From assembly GCA_905616395.1 (NCBI GenBank), contig CAJQSQ010000004.1:121798-185797 (forward strand): a DNA stretch of 64,000 nt, in the 5' to 3' direction. How positions within the stretch are numbered: position 1 is the stretch's first letter; each line of letters begins with the position of its first letter. The position numbers and the translations under genes were made by a program. A model generated the notes under the pieces. It made no database searches and was not told the DNA's origin. It saw only the letters and a program-made list of their open reading frames with translations. This DNA comes from an uncultured Candidatus Pelagibacter sp. (GTDB lineage: Bacteria; Pseudomonadota; Alphaproteobacteria; Pelagibacterales; Pelagibacteraceae). This document shows, one piece after another, positions 10,847 to 23,866 of the stretch.

Positions 10847-12925
10847 TTATCCAGCAATCTTTTTAGTTACTTCATCCTGCACGTTTTGTGGGACTTTAGA
10901 GTAATGATCAAAGAACATTGAGTATTGAGCTCTTCCCTGAGACATTGATCTTAAGCTGTTTATATATCCAAACATATTCGCTAAAGGAACCATTGCAGTT
11001 ATAACGGTCGCATTTCCTCTGCTTTCTTGCTCACTTATTTGGCCTCTTCTACTATTTAAATCACCAATAACATCACCCATGTAATCTTCAGGAGTTACAA
11101 CTTCAACTCTCATTACTGGCTCTAATAATTTCAATCCACCTCTAGTACAAGCTTCTTTAAAGCAGGCTCTACCAGCAAGCTCAAATGCAAGAACACTTGA
11201 GTCAACATCATGGTGTAATCCATCTAAAATTGTAACTTTGAAATCAATCATCGGAAATCCTGCTAAAATTCCACCGTCAGATATTGTTTCAATACCCTTC
11301 TCAACACCTGGAATAAACTCTTTAGGAATTGATCCACCTTTAATTTTGCTATCAACCTCTCTACCTTTACCTGGTTCTTGAGGTTCTACTAAAAGTTTAA
11401 CTTTTGCAAACTGCCCTGCACCACCACTTTGTTTTTTGTGTGTATACTCAAACTCAGATGCATTTTGAATAGTTTCACGGTAAGCAACCTGAGGTGCTCC
11501 AATATTAGCCTCAACATTAAATTCTCTTTTCATTCGATCAACAATAATATCTAGGTGTAGCTCTCCCATACCTTTAATTATTGTTTGACCAGATTCTTCA
11601 TCTGAAGTCACTCTAAATGATGGGTCTTCTTTCGCTAATCTTGCTAAAGCTTCACCCATTTTTTCTTGGTCAGCTTTTGTTTTAGGTTCTACCGCAATTT
11701 CAATTACTGGCTCAGGAAACTCCATTGGCTCAAGTAAAACTGGGTTAGCCTCATCACATAAAGTGTGACCAGTTATTGTGAACTTAAGACCAGCTAATGC
11801 AACGATATCACCAGCATTTGCCTCTTTAATATCCTCTCTAGAATTTGCATGCATTAAAAGCATTCTGCCAACTCTTTCCTCTTTTTCTTTCGAAGTATTA
11901 TAAACTGCAGTTCCAGTTTTAATTGTTCCAGAGTAAATTCTTATAAAAGTTAATGATCCAACAAATGGATCGTTCGCAACTTTAAAAGCTAAAGCTGAAA
12001 AACCAGCTCCATCATCAAACATCATTTCAACTACATCTTCAGTTCCCGGTTTTGTTCCATTAATAGAACCGATATCAACAGGACTTGGAAGATAATTAAT
12101 AACTGCATCAAGTAACGGCTGAACACCTTTGTTTTTAAATGCTGAACCAGTAGTTATTGGAACAAAGCTAAAATTTAGCGTTCCTTTTCTTATGCATTTA
12201 ACTAAATCTTCTTCTTTAATTTCTTCGCCATTTAAATAACTTTCCATTAATTTTTCATCCTGCTCAACAGCAGTTTCAACAAGCTCGGTTCTATATTTTT
12301 GAGAAATTTCTTTTAAATCATCAGGAATCTCTTTGTATTCCCACTCTGCGCCTAAAGCTTCATTTTTCCAAACCTGGGCTTTCATCTTAACTAAGTCAAC
12401 AACTCCAACTAAATCTGCTTCCATACCAATTGGGACTTGTATAACTAGAGGTTTGCAACCAAGTCTATCTCTAATCATATCCACACATCTATAAAAATCT
12501 GCACCAGTTCTATCTAGTTTATTTACAAAGCAAATTCTTGGAACTTTATATTTATCAGCTTGTCTCCATACTGTTTCTGATTGAGGCTCAACACCTGCAA
12601 CACCATCAAAAACACATACAGCACCGTCTAAAACTTTTAATGATCTTTCAACTTCAATGGTAAAATCTACGTGACCAGGGGTATCGATAATATTAATTCT
12701 ATGGTCATTCCAAAAACAAGTAGTTGCAGCTGAAGTAATTGTAATTCCTCTTTCTTGTTCTTGCTCCATCCAATCCATTGTTGCTGCACCATCGTGAACT
12801 TCACCAATCTTGTGACTCTTACCAGTGTAGTATAAAATTCTTTCGGTAGTAGTGGTTTTACCAGCATCAATATGAGCCATAATTCCAATGTTACGATATG
12901 TGTCTAATGTATTAATTCTAGCCAT
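10847..12925 (-). CDS. fusA: Elongation factor G
   Basis: [24 protein letters not shown]; 692 aa. Confidence 0.98.
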   Translation of the reverse strand: MARINTLDTYRNIGIMAHIDAGKTTTTERILYYTGKSHKIGEVHDGAATMDWMEQEQERGITITSAATTCFWNDHRINIIDTPGHVDFTIEVERSLKVLDGAVCVFDGVAGVEPQSETVWRQADKYKVPRICFVNKLDRTGADFYRCVDMIRDRLGCKPLVIQVPIGMEADLVGVVDLVKMKAQVWKNEALGAEWEYKEIPDDLKEISQKYRTELVETAVEQDEKLMESYLNGEEIKEEDLVKCIRKGTLNFSFVPITTGSAFKNKGVQPLLDAVINYLPSPVDIGSINGTKPGTEDVVEMMFDDGAGFSALAFKVANDPFVGSLTFIRIYSGTIKTGTAVYNTSKEKEERVGRMLLMHANSREDIKEANAGDIVALAGLKFTITGHTLCDEANPVLLEPMEFPEPVIEIAVEPKTKADQEKMGEALARLAKEDPSFRVTSDEESGQTIIKGMGELHLDIIVDRMKREFNVEANIGAPQVAYRETIQNASEFEYTHKKQSGGAGQFAKVKLLVEPQEPGKGREVDSKIKGGSIPKEFIPGVEKGIETISDGGILAGFPMIDFKVTILDGLHHDVDSSVLAFELAGRACFKEACTRGGLKLLEPVMRVEVVTPEDYMGDVIGDLNSRRGQISEQESRGNATVITAMVPLANMFGYINSLRSMSQGRAQYSMFFDHYSKVPQNVQDEVTKKIAG

Positions 12926-12931
12926 AATTTT

Positions 12932-13402
12932 TTACCACCTAAAATGAGCAAAAGCCTTATTCGACTCAGCCATTTTATGTACATCTTCTCTTTTTTTAAC
13001 TGCTGATCCTTTTTTTTCATACGCATCATACAGTTCATTAAAAATTTTATCAGACATGTGTTTGTCTTTTCTTTTTCTTGAAGCGTCAACTAGCCATCTA
13101 ATCGCAAGTGCTTGAGCTCTATTAGATTTTACCTCAACAGGAACTTGATAGGTTGCACCACCAACTCTACGAGATCTAACTTCTACAGTAGGTTTGATGT
13201 TGTTTATTGCTTCATTAAAAACATTAATTGGTTCTTCTTTAGTTTTTGATTTAATTTTTTCAATTGCTTCATACACAATTTTTTCAGCAACAACTTTTTT
13301 TCCATCATACATAATAGAATTAATTAATTTAGGAATGATAGTAGATTTAAATATTGGGTCTGGAGTAACAACTTTTTTGGGTTGGGTTTTTTTTCTAGAC
13401 AT
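12932..13402 (-). CDS. rpsG: 30S ribosomal protein S7
   Basis: RRVGGATYQVPVEV; RWLVDASRKR. Confidence 0.98.
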   Translation of the reverse strand: MSRKKTQPKKVVTPDPIFKSTIIPKLINSIMYDGKKVVAEKIVYEAIEKIKSKTKEEPINVFNEAINNIKPTVEVRSRRVGGATYQVPVEVKSNRAQALAIRWLVDASRKRKDKHMSDKIFNELYDAYEKKGSAVKKREDVHKMAESNKAFAHFRW

Positions 13403-13404
13403 AA

Positions 13405-13776
13405 TTATTTACCTTTTTTAGTTCCATATAAAGATCTACGTTTCTTTCTACCCGCTACAGCTTGAGTATCTAAATTTCCTCTAAGAATATGATAACGAAC
13501 ACCTGGTAAATCTTTAACACGACCACCTCTAATTAAAACTACTGAGTGTTCTTGAAGATTGTGACCTTCACCACCGATGTAAGCTGTGACTTCAAAACCA
13601 TTTGAAAGTCTAACTCTTGCAACTTTTCTTAATGCAGAGTTCGGTTTTTTGGGGGTTGTTGTATAGACCTTAAGACACACACCTCTTTTTAAAGGTTGCT
13701 TTTCAAGTGCAGGAACTTTGTTTCTTGCAACTGGTCTAGTTCTTTTCTTTCTTAACAACTGATTAATAGTTGGCAT
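13405..13776 (-). CDS. rpsL: 30S ribosomal protein S12
   Basis: [41 protein letters not shown]. Confidence 0.98.
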   Translation of the reverse strand: MPTINQLLRKKRTRPVARNKVPALEKQPLKRGVCLKVYTTTPKKPNSALRKVARVRLSNGFEVTAYIGGEGHNLQEHSVVLIRGGRVKDLPGVRYHILRGNLDTQAVAGRKKRRSLYGTKKGK

Positions 13777-13823
13777 AAATTTTTTTAATTAATTAATTAA
13801 TTTATTTATTTATTTTTGAATGA

Positions 13824-13845
13824 AAATAACTGACAGGTTATTTTG
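13824..13845 (-). promoter_or_regulatory. Perfect 8-bp hairpin in the rpsL 5' leader
   Basis: AAAATAAC-(6 nt)-GTTATTTT perfect inverted repeat in the ~180-nt rpoC-rpsL gap. Confidence 0.5.
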
Positions 13846-13900
13846 TGGCAGCGTTTAGTTCCATAAAGTAGGTACTACATTCCAACCAAAAACAGCGTCA

Positions 13901-13928
13901 AAATACTATTAAATCTCTGATTGTCAAA
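13901..13928 (-). promoter_or_regulatory. Candidate promoter of the str (rpsL-rpsG-fusA...) operon
   Basis: Minus strand TTGACA-16 nt-TATTTT, just downstream of the rpoC stop and upstream of rpsL. Confidence 0.5.
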
Positions 13929-13959
13929 CTAAAACTACAAGTTAAACGTGTTTTTTTTA

Positions 13960-16900
13960 TTAATTTGCAGGAGTTTCTGTAGCTTCAACGGGCTCAATTT
14001 TTTCCTGATCAGCTAAAAATTTATTGTCAGCTGCAATTGCATTTTCATTCCATTTGTTCTTGATATGACCAGTTCCAGCTGGAACCAATCTACCAACAAT
14101 AACATTCTCTTTTAAGCCATTTAAAGGGTCAACTTTACCTTTAATCGCGGCATCAGTTAAAACTCTTGTAGTTTCTTGAAATGAAGCGGCAGAAATAAAT
14201 GACTCTGTTTGTAGCGAAGCTTTGGTAATTCCCATTAAAACTCTTTCACCAGATGCAGGATTTTTTCCTTCAGCAACTAGTTTTTCATTTGCATTATCAA
14301 ACTTAATTCTGTCAATCATTTCACCAGGTAAATAAGACGAATCACCAGATACTTTAATTTCAACTTTCTTAAGCATTTGTCTTAATATTGTTTCAATGTG
14401 TTTGTCATTAATAACAACACCTTGTAATCTATAAACTTCTTGAACTTGATTAACAAAATATTCTGTTAAATCTTTAATGCCTAAAATTCTCAAAATATCA
14501 TGAGGTAAAGGCTGACCATCTAATAGGTACTCACCCTTTTTAATTTTCTCACCTTGGTTAAAATTTATATGTTTACCTTTAGGTATTAAATAATTTGAAG
14601 GTTCTCCATCATCTGGTTGAATTGAAATTTTTTGTTTACCTCTAACTTCTTTACCAAATAACACTTGTCCATCATTCTCAGCAATAATTGCACTATCTTT
14701 TGCTTTTCTAGCTTCAAATAATTCAGCTACACGCGGCAATCCTCCAGTAATATCTTTTGTTTTAGTCGTTTCTTTTGGAAGTCTTGCAATTATATCACCA
14801 GCAAATATTTTTTGACCATCTTTAACAGAAAGAATTGAATCAGGTACCAAGTAGTACCTTGCTTCATTATCGTCAGCTTTCTTAATTACATTACCCTTCT
14901 CATCTCTTAAGGTAATTCTTGGTTTTAAATCTGTATTTTTAGATTGCGCTCTCCAATCAACAACTGATTTAGAAGAAATTCCAGTAGCATCATCAGTTGT
15001 CTCTTGAATAGAAACACCATCAATTAAATCTACATAACCAGCAATACCACTTTTTTCTGCAATAACTGGAGTTGTATAAGGATCCCACTCACAAATTTTT
15101 TCATTAGCTTTTATTTTATCACCATTTTGGAAAAATAATTTTGATCCATAAGCAACTTTATAAATTGCAACTTGAACGCCGTTATTATCTTCAATTGATA
15201 GTTGGGTGTTTCTTCCCATAACAATTAGGTTTTTCTTGGAATCTTCTAATAAATTAGTGTTAATAATTTTTAAAGTACCTGCAGATTTTGTAACAATTTC
15301 AGACTCTTGCTTAACAGAAGCGGTACCACCAACGTGGAAAGTTCTCATTGTTAACTGAGTGCCAGGTTCTCCAATAGATTGGGCTGAAATCATACCAATT
15401 GCTTCACCGACGTGAACCATTTTTCCTCTAGACAGATCTCTTCCATAACAAGTAGCACAAACACCAATTTTAGAGCTACAAGTCATAACTGAATAAGCTT
15501 TAATAAATTTAACACCAGCTGCATCAATTTTATCGCAACCTGATTCATCAATCATAGTTTCTTTTTTAACGACTACTTCACCAGTAATGGGATTTTTTAC
15601 ATCAAAAGCTGTAACTCTACCAAGCGCTCTTTCTGATAAACTAACAACTACATTTCCACCTTCTAAAATTTCTGCTAACTCAATAAACCCTGGATTATCA
15701 CACTTAATTTTAGAAATTGTAAGATCTTGAGCTACGTCACAAAGTCTTCTAGTTAAATAACCTGAACTTGCAGTTTTTAGAGCAGTATCAGCCAAACCTT
15801 TTCTGGCTCCGTGTGTTGAATTGAAATACTCTAAAGCAGTTAAACCCTCTTTGAAGTTAGAAATAATTGGAGTTTCAATAATTTCACCAGATGGTTTAGC
15901 AATAAGACCTCTCATACCAGCCAACTGTTTCATTTGTGCAGCTGAACCTCTGGCTCCACTATCCGCCATCATAAATACTGAGTTAATCTTCATACCATCT
16001 GGAGTACTTTCAGTAGCAGAAATACCTCTCATCATTTCACCAGCAACTTTGTCTGTACATTTTGACCAAGCATCAACAACTTTGTTGTATTTCTCACCTC
16101 TAGTTATTAAACCTTCTGAATACTGATTTTCATAATCGGCAATTAATTTTTTAGTATCATCAATCAGTTGCCCTTTATTTGCAGGGATAACCAAATCATC
16201 TTTACCAAAAGAAATACCTGCTTTAAATGCATGCTTGAATCCTAAATCTTTTAAATGATCACAAAATATAACTGTAGTTTTCTGACCACAAAATCTGAAA
16301 ACACTATCGATAATTTCTGAAACTGTTTTTTTAGGAAGCAGTCTATCAATCATTGAAAAAGTAATATCTTTATTTTTTGGTAATAAATTAGCCAACAAAA
16401 ATCTTCCAGCAGTTGTTGTGTGTTTTTCAACTTTTTTGTTACCCTTCTCATCAAGTGTTTCAAATCTAGAAACAATAGTAGAGTGAACTTTTATTTGACC
16501 TGTTGATAAAGCATGCTCAATTTCATCATTATTTATAAAGTAACCATCTGGCTTTTCAGTTTGAAAAGGTGCTTGAGATAAGTAGTATAAACCTAAAATC
16601 ATATCCTGACTCGGTACTATGATAGGTTTACCATTTGATGGACTTAAAATGTTGTTCGTTGAAAGCATTAAAATTCTAGCTTCTAGTTGAGCCTCTAAAC
16701 TTAGTGGAACGTGAACAGCCATTTGGTCACCATCAAAGTCAGCGTTAAAAGCTGCACAACATAATGGGTGTAGTTCAATTGCATCACCCTCAATTAACTT
16801 AGGTTCAAAAGCTTGAACCCCAAGTCTGTGAAGTGTTGGTGCACGGTTTAATAAAACTGGGTGCTCTCTTACAATAAGTTCTAATGCATCCCAAACAGCA

Positions 16901-18129
16901 TTAGTTTCTTTTTCTACTAATTTTTTTGCCTGTTTAATTGTAGAAGCTAATCCTAATTTATTTAATCTAGCATAAAGAAATGGCTTAAATAATTCTAAAG
17001 CCATCTTCTTAGGTAAACCACATTCATGCAGTTTAAGATCTGGTCCTACAACAATTACAGATCTTCCTGAATAATCTACCCTTTTTCCTAATAAGTTTTG
17101 TCTAAATCTACCCTGTTTACCTTTAAGCATCTCAGCTAAAGATTTAAGTGGACGTTTACCAGTTCCAGTAATTACTCTTCCTCTACGACCATTATCAAAT
17201 AAAGCATCAACAGATTCTTGAAGCATTCTTTTTTCATTTCTAACGATAATGTCTGGAGCTTTTAGATCCATTAATCTTTTAAGACGATTATTTCTGTTTA
17301 TAACTCTTCTATAAAGATCATTAAGATCAGATGTTGCAAATCTTCCACCATCTAATGGAACTAAGGGTCTTAACTCAGGTGGAATAACTGGTACTACAGT
17401 TAAAATCATCCATTCAGGTTTTTGACCAGTTTCAATAAATGATTCAATTAATTTAAGTCTTTTTATCGATCTTTCTTCATTAACTTTTGATTTTGTTTCT
17501 TTAATTGTATTGATTAAAAGCTTTCTTTCAAGGTCAAGATCCATTGATTTAAGAATTGATAAAATTGCTTCGGCACCTATACCTGCTTCGAATGATTCTT
17601 CACCAAACTCATCTTGGTATTTGGCTAATTCTTCTTCGTTAAGCAATTGATTTTTTTGAAGTCCAGTTAAACCAGGTTCAATGACAATAAAATTTTCAAA
17701 ATAAAGTACTCTTTCAACTTCTTTTAGCTTCATATCAACAGCTAATGAAATTCTACTAGGTAATGATTTTAAGAACCAAATATGTGCAACTGGAGTAGCA
17801 AGGTTTATGTGCCCCATTCTTTCTCTTCTTACGTTTGATTTTGTTACTTCAACTCCACATTTTTCACAAATAATTCCTCGAAACTTCATACGTTTGTACT
17901 TACCACACAAACATTCATAATCTTTTATTGGGCCAAAAATTCTGGCACAAAACAAACCATCTTTTTCTGGTCTAAAAGTTCTATAATTAATTGTTTCTGG
18001 CTTTTTAATTTCACCATATGTCCAAGATTTAATTTTTTCAGGGCTAGCTAAAGTAATTTTAATACTATTAAAATTTTGTGCTTCAGAAACTTCACTATTT
18101 TTAAATAAGTCTGTTAATTCTTTTTTCAT
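13960..18129 (-). CDS. rpoC: DNA-directed RNA polymerase subunit beta'
   Basis: [16 protein letters not shown] catalytic motif; 1389 aa. Confidence 0.98.
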   Translation of the reverse strand: MKKELTDLFKNSEVSEAQNFNSIKITLASPEKIKSWTYGEIKKPETINYRTFRPEKDGLFCARIFGPIKDYECLCGKYKRMKFRGIICEKCGVEVTKSNVRRERMGHINLATPVAHIWFLKSLPSRISLAVDMKLKEVERVLYFENFIVIEPGLTGLQKNQLLNEEELAKYQDEFGEESFEAGIGAEAILSILKSMDLDLERKLLINTIKETKSKVNEERSIKRLKLIESFIETGQKPEWMILTVVPVIPPELRPLVPLDGGRFATSDLNDLYRRVINRNNRLKRLMDLKAPDIIVRNEKRMLQESVDALFDNGRRGRVITGTGKRPLKSLAEMLKGKQGRFRQNLLGKRVDYSGRSVIVVGPDLKLHECGLPKKMALELFKPFLYARLNKLGLASTIKQAKKLVEKETNAVWDALELIVREHPVLLNRAPTLHRLGVQAFEPKLIEGDAIELHPLCCAAFNADFDGDQMAVHVPLSLEAQLEARILMLSTNNILSPSNGKPIIVPSQDMILGLYYLSQAPFQTEKPDGYFINNDEIEHALSTGQIKVHSTIVSRFETLDEKGNKKVEKHTTTAGRFLLANLLPKNKDITFSMIDRLLPKKTVSEIIDSVFRFCGQKTTVIFCDHLKDLGFKHAFKAGISFGKDDLVIPANKGQLIDDTKKLIADYENQYSEGLITRGEKYNKVVDAWSKCTDKVAGEMMRGISATESTPDGMKINSVFMMADSGARGSAAQMKQLAGMRGLIAKPSGEIIETPIISNFKEGLTALEYFNSTHGARKGLADTALKTASSGYLTRRLCDVAQDLTISKIKCDNPGFIELAEILEGGNVVVSLSERALGRVTAFDVKNPITGEVVVKKETMIDESGCDKIDAAGVKFIKAYSVMTCSSKIGVCATCYGRDLSRGKMVHVGEAIGMISAQSIGEPGTQLTMRTFHVGGTASVKQESEIVTKSAGTLKIINTNLLEDSKKNLIVMGRNTQLSIEDNNGVQVAIYKVAYGSKLFFQNGDKIKANEKICEWDPYTTPVIAEKSGIAGYVDLIDGVSIQETTDDATGISSKSVVDWRAQSKNTDLKPRITLRDEKGNVIKKADDNEARYYLVPDSILSVKDGQKIFAGDIIARLPKETTKTKDITGGLPRVAELFEARKAKDSAIIAENDGQVLFGKEVRGKQKISIQPDDGEPSNYLIPKGKHINFNQGEKIKKGEYLLDGQPLPHDILRILGIKDLTEYFVNQVQEVYRLQGVVINDKHIETILRQMLKKVEIKVSGDSSYLPGEMIDRIKFDNANEKLVAEGKNPASGERVLMGITKASLQTESFISAASFQETTRVLTDAAIKGKVDPLNGLKENVIVGRLVPAGTGHIKNKWNENAIAADNKFLADQEKIEPVEATETPAN

Positions 18130-18131
18130 TT

Positions 18132-21100
18132 TTAATTTAACTCTATGTTTAATGCTAATGATTTAATTTCTTTAACTAGGACGTTGAACGATTCTGGTAT
18201 TCCAGATTCGAAATTCTCTTCACCTTTAACAATTGTTTCGTAAACCTTAACTCTTCCAGCAACATCATCTGACTTGACTGTTAAAATTTCTTGTAATGTG
18301 TATGATGCGCCATAAGCTTCGAGCGCCCATACTTCCATTTCACCAAATCTTTGTCCACCAAGTTGAGCTTTACCACCTAGAGGCTGCTGAGTAACAAGAC
18401 TATAAGGTCCAGTAGATCTTGCGTGAATCTTATCTTCAACCAAGTGATGCAATTTAAGCATGTAGATAATTCCAACTGTTACAGGTCTATCAAACATTTC
18501 ACCTGTTCTTCCATCCCATAAATTAGTTTGACCAGAAGTGGGTAATTTAGCTAACTCAAGCATTTCAGAAACATCTTTTTCTTTGGCTCCATCAAATACT
18601 GGAGTTGAAATTGCTATACCATTTTGTAAGTTTTCACATAAATCTGCAAATTCTGTTTTGTTTAATTTGTCAATACCTCCATCAAAAACTTCTTTTCCAT
18701 AAACCGATGTTAAAAAGGATGAAATTTTTTGAGTTTTTTCAAATTTTTTATTATTTTCATTAACTAATCTTTTTACTTCTTCACCAAACTCTTTACAGGC
18801 CCAACCAAGGTGGGTTTCTAAGATTTGACCTACGTTCATACGACTTGGAACCCCAAGTGGATTTAATACGATATCAACTGGTCTTCCATCTTCTCTATAA
18901 GGCATATCTTCGACTGGAACAATTTTACTAACAACGCCTTTGTTACCGTGTCTTCCTGACATTTTATCACCAGGTCTCAATCTTCTTTTAATTGCAACAA
19001 AGACTTTAACCATCTTCATAACACTGGGTAACAAGTCGTCACCACTTCTAATTTTTAAAACTTTGTCTTCAAATCTTTCTTGAATATTTTGTTTTGCTTG
19101 ATTGTACTGATCTTTTAATTGAGCAATGCTTGCTTCATCATTAACATTACCTACTGTTATTTTGAATATATCATTAATACTAATTTTGTTAATTGTCTCA
19201 AGATCAAGTTTAGTACCTTCATCTAAATCCTTAATTTTTTTAGTTAAAGAAGCTCCTGATAAAATTTGATTTGCTCTTTGTTTTATACTTCTTTCTAAAA
19301 TTTCTTCCTCTACAATTTTGTCTTGTTGAACAGTTTCGATTTCTGCTCTTTCGATTGTTATAGATCTTTCATCTTTTTCTATACCATGTCTATTAAAAAC
19401 TCTGACATCAACAATTGTTCCACTGCTACCTCTAGACATTTTTAACGATGTATCAGTTACGTCAATTGCTTTTTCACCAAAAATTGATCTTAATAGTTTT
19501 TCTTCAGGTCCTGATGCTGAGTCACCTTTTGGTGTAACTTTACCAACTAATATATCTCCCGCTTTTACTTCAGCACCAATATATACAATTCCAGATTCAT
19601 CTAGATTTTTTAGCGCTTCTTCATTTACATTTGGGATATCTCTAGTGATTTCTTCTTCACCTAACTTTGTATCTCTAGCCATAACTTCATACTCAACAAT
19701 ATGAACTGATGTAAATACATCATCAGTAACACATCTTTCTGAAATTAAAATAGAATCTTCAAAATTGTAACCTTGCCAAGGCATAAATGCTACTGTCACA
19801 TTTTTTCCAAGTGCTAATTCACCTAGCTTAGTAGATGGACCATCAGCAATAATATCTCCTGATTTAACTTTATCACCTACCCTAACAAGTGGTTTTTGGT
19901 TAATACATGTATTTTGGTTTGATCTTTTAAATTTTTGCAGGTTATAAATATCTACACCTGATTTTGTGAAATCTGTTTCTTCAGTTGCTTTAATTACAAT
20001 TCTTTTTCCATCGATTTTATCAACTGTACCATCACGACTAGCAACAATAGTTACACCTGAGTCAAGAGCTACATCACTTTCAATACCAGTACCAACTAAT
20101 GGAGATTCTGGTTTCAATAGAGGAACTGCTTGTCTCATCATGTTGGATCCCATTAGGGCTCTATTTGCATCATCGTTTTCTAAGAAAGGAATTAAAGATG
20201 CTGCTACAGAAACCAACTGCTTAGGTGAAACATCAATGTAATCAATTTTATCAGGTTTAGATAAAACGAAATTTAAGTTTTCTCTGCAAGGAACAAGTTC
20301 TTCTAAAATTTTTCCATTTTTATCAAGTTTGGCATTGGCTTGTGCGATTGTGTATTTTGTTTCTTCCATCGCTGACAGATATTCAACTTTATCTTGAACT
20401 ACACCATTCTGTACTTTTTTGTACGGGCTTTCAATAAAACCATATTTATTAATCTTAGCATAAGTAGATAAACTATTAATCAAACCAATATTTGGTCCTT
20501 CTGGTGTTTCAATTGGACAAATTCTTCCATAGTGAGTTGGGTGAACATCACGAACATCAAATCCCGCTCTTTCTCTTGTTAGACCACCGGGTCCTAAAGC
20601 TGAAACTCGTCTTTTATGTGTAATTTCAGATAATGGATTTGTTTGATCCATAAATTGTGAAAGTTGTGAGCTTACAAAAAAATCTTTAAGGGAAACTGTT
20701 AATGGTTTTGCATTAATTAAATCTTGTGGCATTGCCGATTCAATATCAAGAGTTGTCATTTTTTCTTTAATCGCTCTTTCCATTCTGTAAACACCAATAC
20801 GTGCTTGGTTTTCAACAAGCTCACCAACAGATCTTACTCTTCTGTTACCTAAATGATCAATATCATCAACTTCATCTTTGCCGTCTCTTAAATCTAACAT
20901 TTTATGAACGATGGCAATTACATCATCATTTCTTAAAATTGTAATTTTATCAGAACATTCAAGACTCAATCTTGAATTCATCTTAACTCTACCGACATCA
21001 GAAAGATCATATCTATCTGAACTAAAGAAAAGGTTGTTAAATATTTGTGTAGCAATCTCAACTGTTGGTGGTTCGCCTGGTCTTAAAACTTTGTAAATTT

Positions 21101-22223
21101 CTGTAATTGCATCATTTTTAGAATTATTTTTATCATTTAAAATTGTTGATAATAAATAAGGTCCTTTATTGATAGAATTTGTAATAGAAATCTCAATTGA
21201 GTTTATGCTAGCTTCTAAAATTTGTTTAATAATAGTGTCATTTAGCTCAGTACCAATTCCAAAGGTTCCTTCTTCTTCATCATCGCTAACTTTAACTTCA
21301 TTATGTAAATATTTTCCAATTAAAGATTCTTGAGATACTAAAATATCTTTAAGTCCTTCTGTACCTAGTTTTTTTGCATTTAAAAAATTAACTTTATCAC
21401 CAAGCTTAATTACAACATTTCCAGTTTTAGCATCAATAACTTCTTCAGAAAAGTTTTTAGCTTTATAGTTTTCAGGATTGAATTTGGTCTTCCATTTACC
21501 TGTTTTTGCGTCAAATGAATAAACATCTTTATCGTAAAACTCATCAGCTATTTCAGATTTAGTTAAGCCTAAAGCCATTAAAAGAGTTGAGGCATATATT
21601 TTTTTCTTTCTATCTATCTTGAAATATAAGAAATCTTTAACATCGTATTCTAAATCTAACCAAGATCCTCTATTAGGAATAACTCTACAATTAAACAATA
21701 ATTTACCACTTGCATGAGATTTACCTTTGTCATGATCAAAGAAAACTCCAGGACTTCTGTGCATTTGGTTTACAACAACTCTTTGAACGCCATTTGTTAT
21801 AAAAGTTCCACTGTCAGTCATCATAGGTACTTCACCCATATAAACTTCTTGTTCTTTAGCAGATAAAATATCTTTTGTATTATTCTCTTGATCTATTTCA
21901 TAAACAACTAATCTTAAAGTACACTTTAATGCCGATGTAAAAGATAATCCTCTTTGGATACATTCTTCAGTGTCAAATTTTGGTTTTTCTAATCTGTATG
22001 TAACATATTCAAGTGTTGCTTTATCGTTAAGATCTTCAATTGGAAAAATACTTTTAAAGACTCTATCAAAACCTTTTGATAAATCACCAGCTTCAGGATC
22101 AAAATCAGTTAATTGTTTATAAGAGTTTTTTTGAACTTCAATTAAGTTAGGAATAGATAAAGTTTCAGCCAGTTTACCGAAGCTTTTTCTTACATTTTTC
22201 TTTTGAGTAAAAGATAATTGCAT
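18132..22223 (-). CDS. rpoB: DNA-directed RNA polymerase subunit beta
   Basis: [64 protein letters not shown]. Confidence 0.98.
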   Translation of the reverse strand: MQLSFTQKKNVRKSFGKLAETLSIPNLIEVQKNSYKQLTDFDPEAGDLSKGFDRVFKSIFPIEDLNDKATLEYVTYRLEKPKFDTEECIQRGLSFTSALKCTLRLVVYEIDQENNTKDILSAKEQEVYMGEVPMMTDSGTFITNGVQRVVVNQMHRSPGVFFDHDKGKSHASGKLLFNCRVIPNRGSWLDLEYDVKDFLYFKIDRKKKIYASTLLMALGLTKSEIADEFYDKDVYSFDAKTGKWKTKFNPENYKAKNFSEEVIDAKTGNVVIKLGDKVNFLNAKKLGTEGLKDILVSQESLIGKYLHNEVKVSDDEEEGTFGIGTELNDTIIKQILEASINSIEISITNSINKGPYLLSTILNDKNNSKNDAITEIYKVLRPGEPPTVEIATQIFNNLFFSSDRYDLSDVGRVKMNSRLSLECSDKITILRNDDVIAIVHKMLDLRDGKDEVDDIDHLGNRRVRSVGELVENQARIGVYRMERAIKEKMTTLDIESAMPQDLINAKPLTVSLKDFFVSSQLSQFMDQTNPLSEITHKRRVSALGPGGLTRERAGFDVRDVHPTHYGRICPIETPEGPNIGLINSLSTYAKINKYGFIESPYKKVQNGVVQDKVEYLSAMEETKYTIAQANAKLDKNGKILEELVPCRENLNFVLSKPDKIDYIDVSPKQLVSVAASLIPFLENDDANRALMGSNMMRQAVPLLKPESPLVGTGIESDVALDSGVTIVASRDGTVDKIDGKRIVIKATEETDFTKSGVDIYNLQKFKRSNQNTCINQKPLVRVGDKVKSGDIIADGPSTKLGELALGKNVTVAFMPWQGYNFEDSILISERCVTDDVFTSVHIVEYEVMARDTKLGEEEITRDIPNVNEEALKNLDESGIVYIGAEVKAGDILVGKVTPKGDSASGPEEKLLRSIFGEKAIDVTDTSLKMSRGSSGTIVDVRVFNRHGIEKDERSITIERAEIETVQQDKIVEEEILERSIKQRANQILSGASLTKKIKDLDEGTKLDLETINKISINDIFKITVGNVNDEASIAQLKDQYNQAKQNIQERFEDKVLKIRSGDDLLPSVMKMVKVFVAIKRRLRPGDKMSGRHGNKGVVSKIVPVEDMPYREDGRPVDIVLNPLGVPSRMNVGQILETHLGWACKEFGEEVKRLVNENNKKFEKTQKISSFLTSVYGKEVFDGGIDKLNKTEFADLCENLQNGIAISTPVFDGAKEKDVSEMLELAKLPTSGQTNLWDGRTGEMFDRPVTVGIIYMLKLHHLVEDKIHARSTGPYSLVTQQPLGGKAQLGGQRFGEMEVWALEAYGASYTLQEILTVKSDDVAGRVKVYETIVKGEENFESGIPESFNVLVKEIKSLALNIELN

Positions 22224-22235
22224 TTAATACTAATC

Positions 22236-22257
22236 ACTGGTTAATAAATTAACCAGT
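22236..22257 (-). promoter_or_regulatory. Hairpin in the rplL-rpoB intergenic region
   Basis: ACTGGTTAA-TAAA-TTAACCAGT perfect 9-bp inverted repeat; no U-tract follows on the minus strand. Confidence 0.6.
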
Positions 22258-22278
22258 TATAAAATCTTTCTAATTAAT

Positions 22279-22644
22279 TTATTTAAGTTCTACTTTTGCG
22301 CCTGCTGCTTCTAATTTTGCTTTAAGCTCTTCAGCATCTTTTTTATTTACACCAGATTTTACTTCTTTTGGTGCACCTTCAACTAGATCTTTTGCTTCTT
22401 TAAGACCTAAAGATGTTGCTGCTCTAACTTCTTTAATAACATTAATTTTTTTATCACCTGCGGAAATTAACATAACTGTAAAATCATCTTTTGCTTCTTC
22501 AGCTGCTCCACCTGCTGCTGCTGCTGGTGCTGCTACAGCCATAGCTGTAACGCCCCATTTTTCTTCAAGTTGTTTTGAAAGCTCAGCTGCTTCTACAACA
22601 GTTAAACTTGATAGGTCTTCAATAATTTTATTAAGATCAGGCAT
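22279..22644 (-). CDS. rplL: 50S ribosomal protein L7/L12
   Basis: [32 protein letters not shown]. Confidence 0.98.
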   Translation of the reverse strand: MPDLNKIIEDLSSLTVVEAAELSKQLEEKWGVTAMAVAAPAAAAGGAAEEAKDDFTVMLISAGDKKINVIKEVRAATSLGLKEAKDLVEGAPKEVKSGVNKKDAEELKAKLEAAGAKVELK

Positions 22645-22670
22645 ATTTTTTTTACTCTTTAGGTTGTTTT

Positions 22671-23174
22671 TTAAGAATTTTCTGGGCTCAAACTACTCAT
22701 TTTTTCGGAACGTGCAAGTAAAATACTTACAAATTTTGACGCTGGTGCTGCTAGAATTCCTACAATATTTGCTCTAGCCTCATCTAGTGTTGGTAAATTA
22801 GCTACATTCTGAACTCCAGCTTGGTCCAAAACATCGCTACCCATAATTCCACCTAAGAGCTTCAAATTTTCATTAGTTTTTGCAAATTTTGATAAAATTC
22901 TAGCTGACATTATAGCATCATCAGAAAAAGCTACTGCAGTAGCTCCTGTAAATAAACTAGAAAGTTCCTTACACTTCGTTTTTTCAAGTGCAATTTTAGT
23001 AATTCTATTTTTAGTTATAGTAAACTTGATACCATGCTCTCTCATTTGAGCTCTTAGTTCATCAAGTTGAGACATTGTAAGACCTTGATAGTGAGTCACC
23101 AATACAGCTTCATTATTCTGAAACTGAGTTTCCATTTCACTAATATAATTCTTTTTTTGTTCCTTGTTCATCAT
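22671..23174 (-). CDS. rplJ: 50S ribosomal protein L10
   Basis: L10 fold; order rplA-rplJ-rplL. Confidence 0.96.
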   Translation of the reverse strand: MMNKEQKKNYISEMETQFQNNEAVLVTHYQGLTMSQLDELRAQMREHGIKFTITKNRITKIALEKTKCKELSSLFTGATAVAFSDDAIMSARILSKFAKTNENLKLLGGIMGSDVLDQAGVQNVANLPTLDEARANIVGILAAPASKFVSILLARSEKMSSLSPENS

Positions 23175-23176
23175 AA

Positions 23177-23866
23177 CTATATAACTTTTCCTAATTTAAC
23201 TTTATACGAAACACCCATACTAGATGTTACAAAAGTATTTTTTATTAAGTCACCTTTTAAAGTTAGGTTTCCTTTTTCTTTTTCTAAAGTGTCTAAAATA
23301 GCATGGAAATTCTTAAGTAGTTGATCATCATGAAAAGATTTTTTGCCAATACTAACACCAATGTTTCCATCTTTATCGTTTCTAATTTCGGCTTGACCAG
23401 ATTTAGCATTCGTTACGGCTTGTTTTACATCGTCAGAAACAGATCCTAATTTTGGGTTAGGCATTAATCCTTTTGGTCCTAAAACTTTTCCAAGTTTTGA
23501 AAGTTTAACCATCATACCTGGTGTGCAAATTAATTTTTCAAAATCTAACTCACCTGCTTTAATCTTATCAATAAACTCATCACTTCCAACTATATCTGCT
23601 CCAGCATCCTTAGCCTCTTGTGCTTTATCATCCTCACATACAACGGCGACTTTTACTTTTTTACCAGTTCCACCAGGTAAATTAACTACCGTTCTAATAT
23701 TGACCTCACCTTTTTTTTGCTTGTTATTAACTTGAAAGGATAGATCGATAGACTCATCAAATTTTGCTGTACAGTTTTTTTTAACATCTGATAATAATTT
23801 TTCTATCAATTCAGAAGCTAAATTCTTAGTTTTTTCTGGTAATTTTTTAAATCTCTTTGATGGCAT
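23177..23866 (-). CDS. rplA: 50S ribosomal protein L1
   Basis: LGKVLGPKGLMPNPKLGSV. Confidence 0.97.
   Translation of the reverse strand: MPSKRFKKLPEKTKNLASELIEKLLSDVKKNCTAKFDESIDLSFQVNNKQKKGEVNIRTVVNLPGGTGKKVKVAVVCEDDKAQEAKDAGADIVGSDEFIDKIKAGELDFEKLICTPGMMVKLSKLGKVLGPKGLMPNPKLGSVSDDVKQAVTNAKSGQAEIRNDKDGNIGVSIGKKSFHDDQLLKNFHAILDTLEKEKGNLTLKGDLIKNTFVTSSMGVSYKVKLGKVI

Noticed and set aside
15821-16126. ORFs antisense to rpoC, rpoB, secY, rplB, tuf, tctA and others
   Set aside because: Long reading frames mirrored from strongly biased core genes; no independent support.
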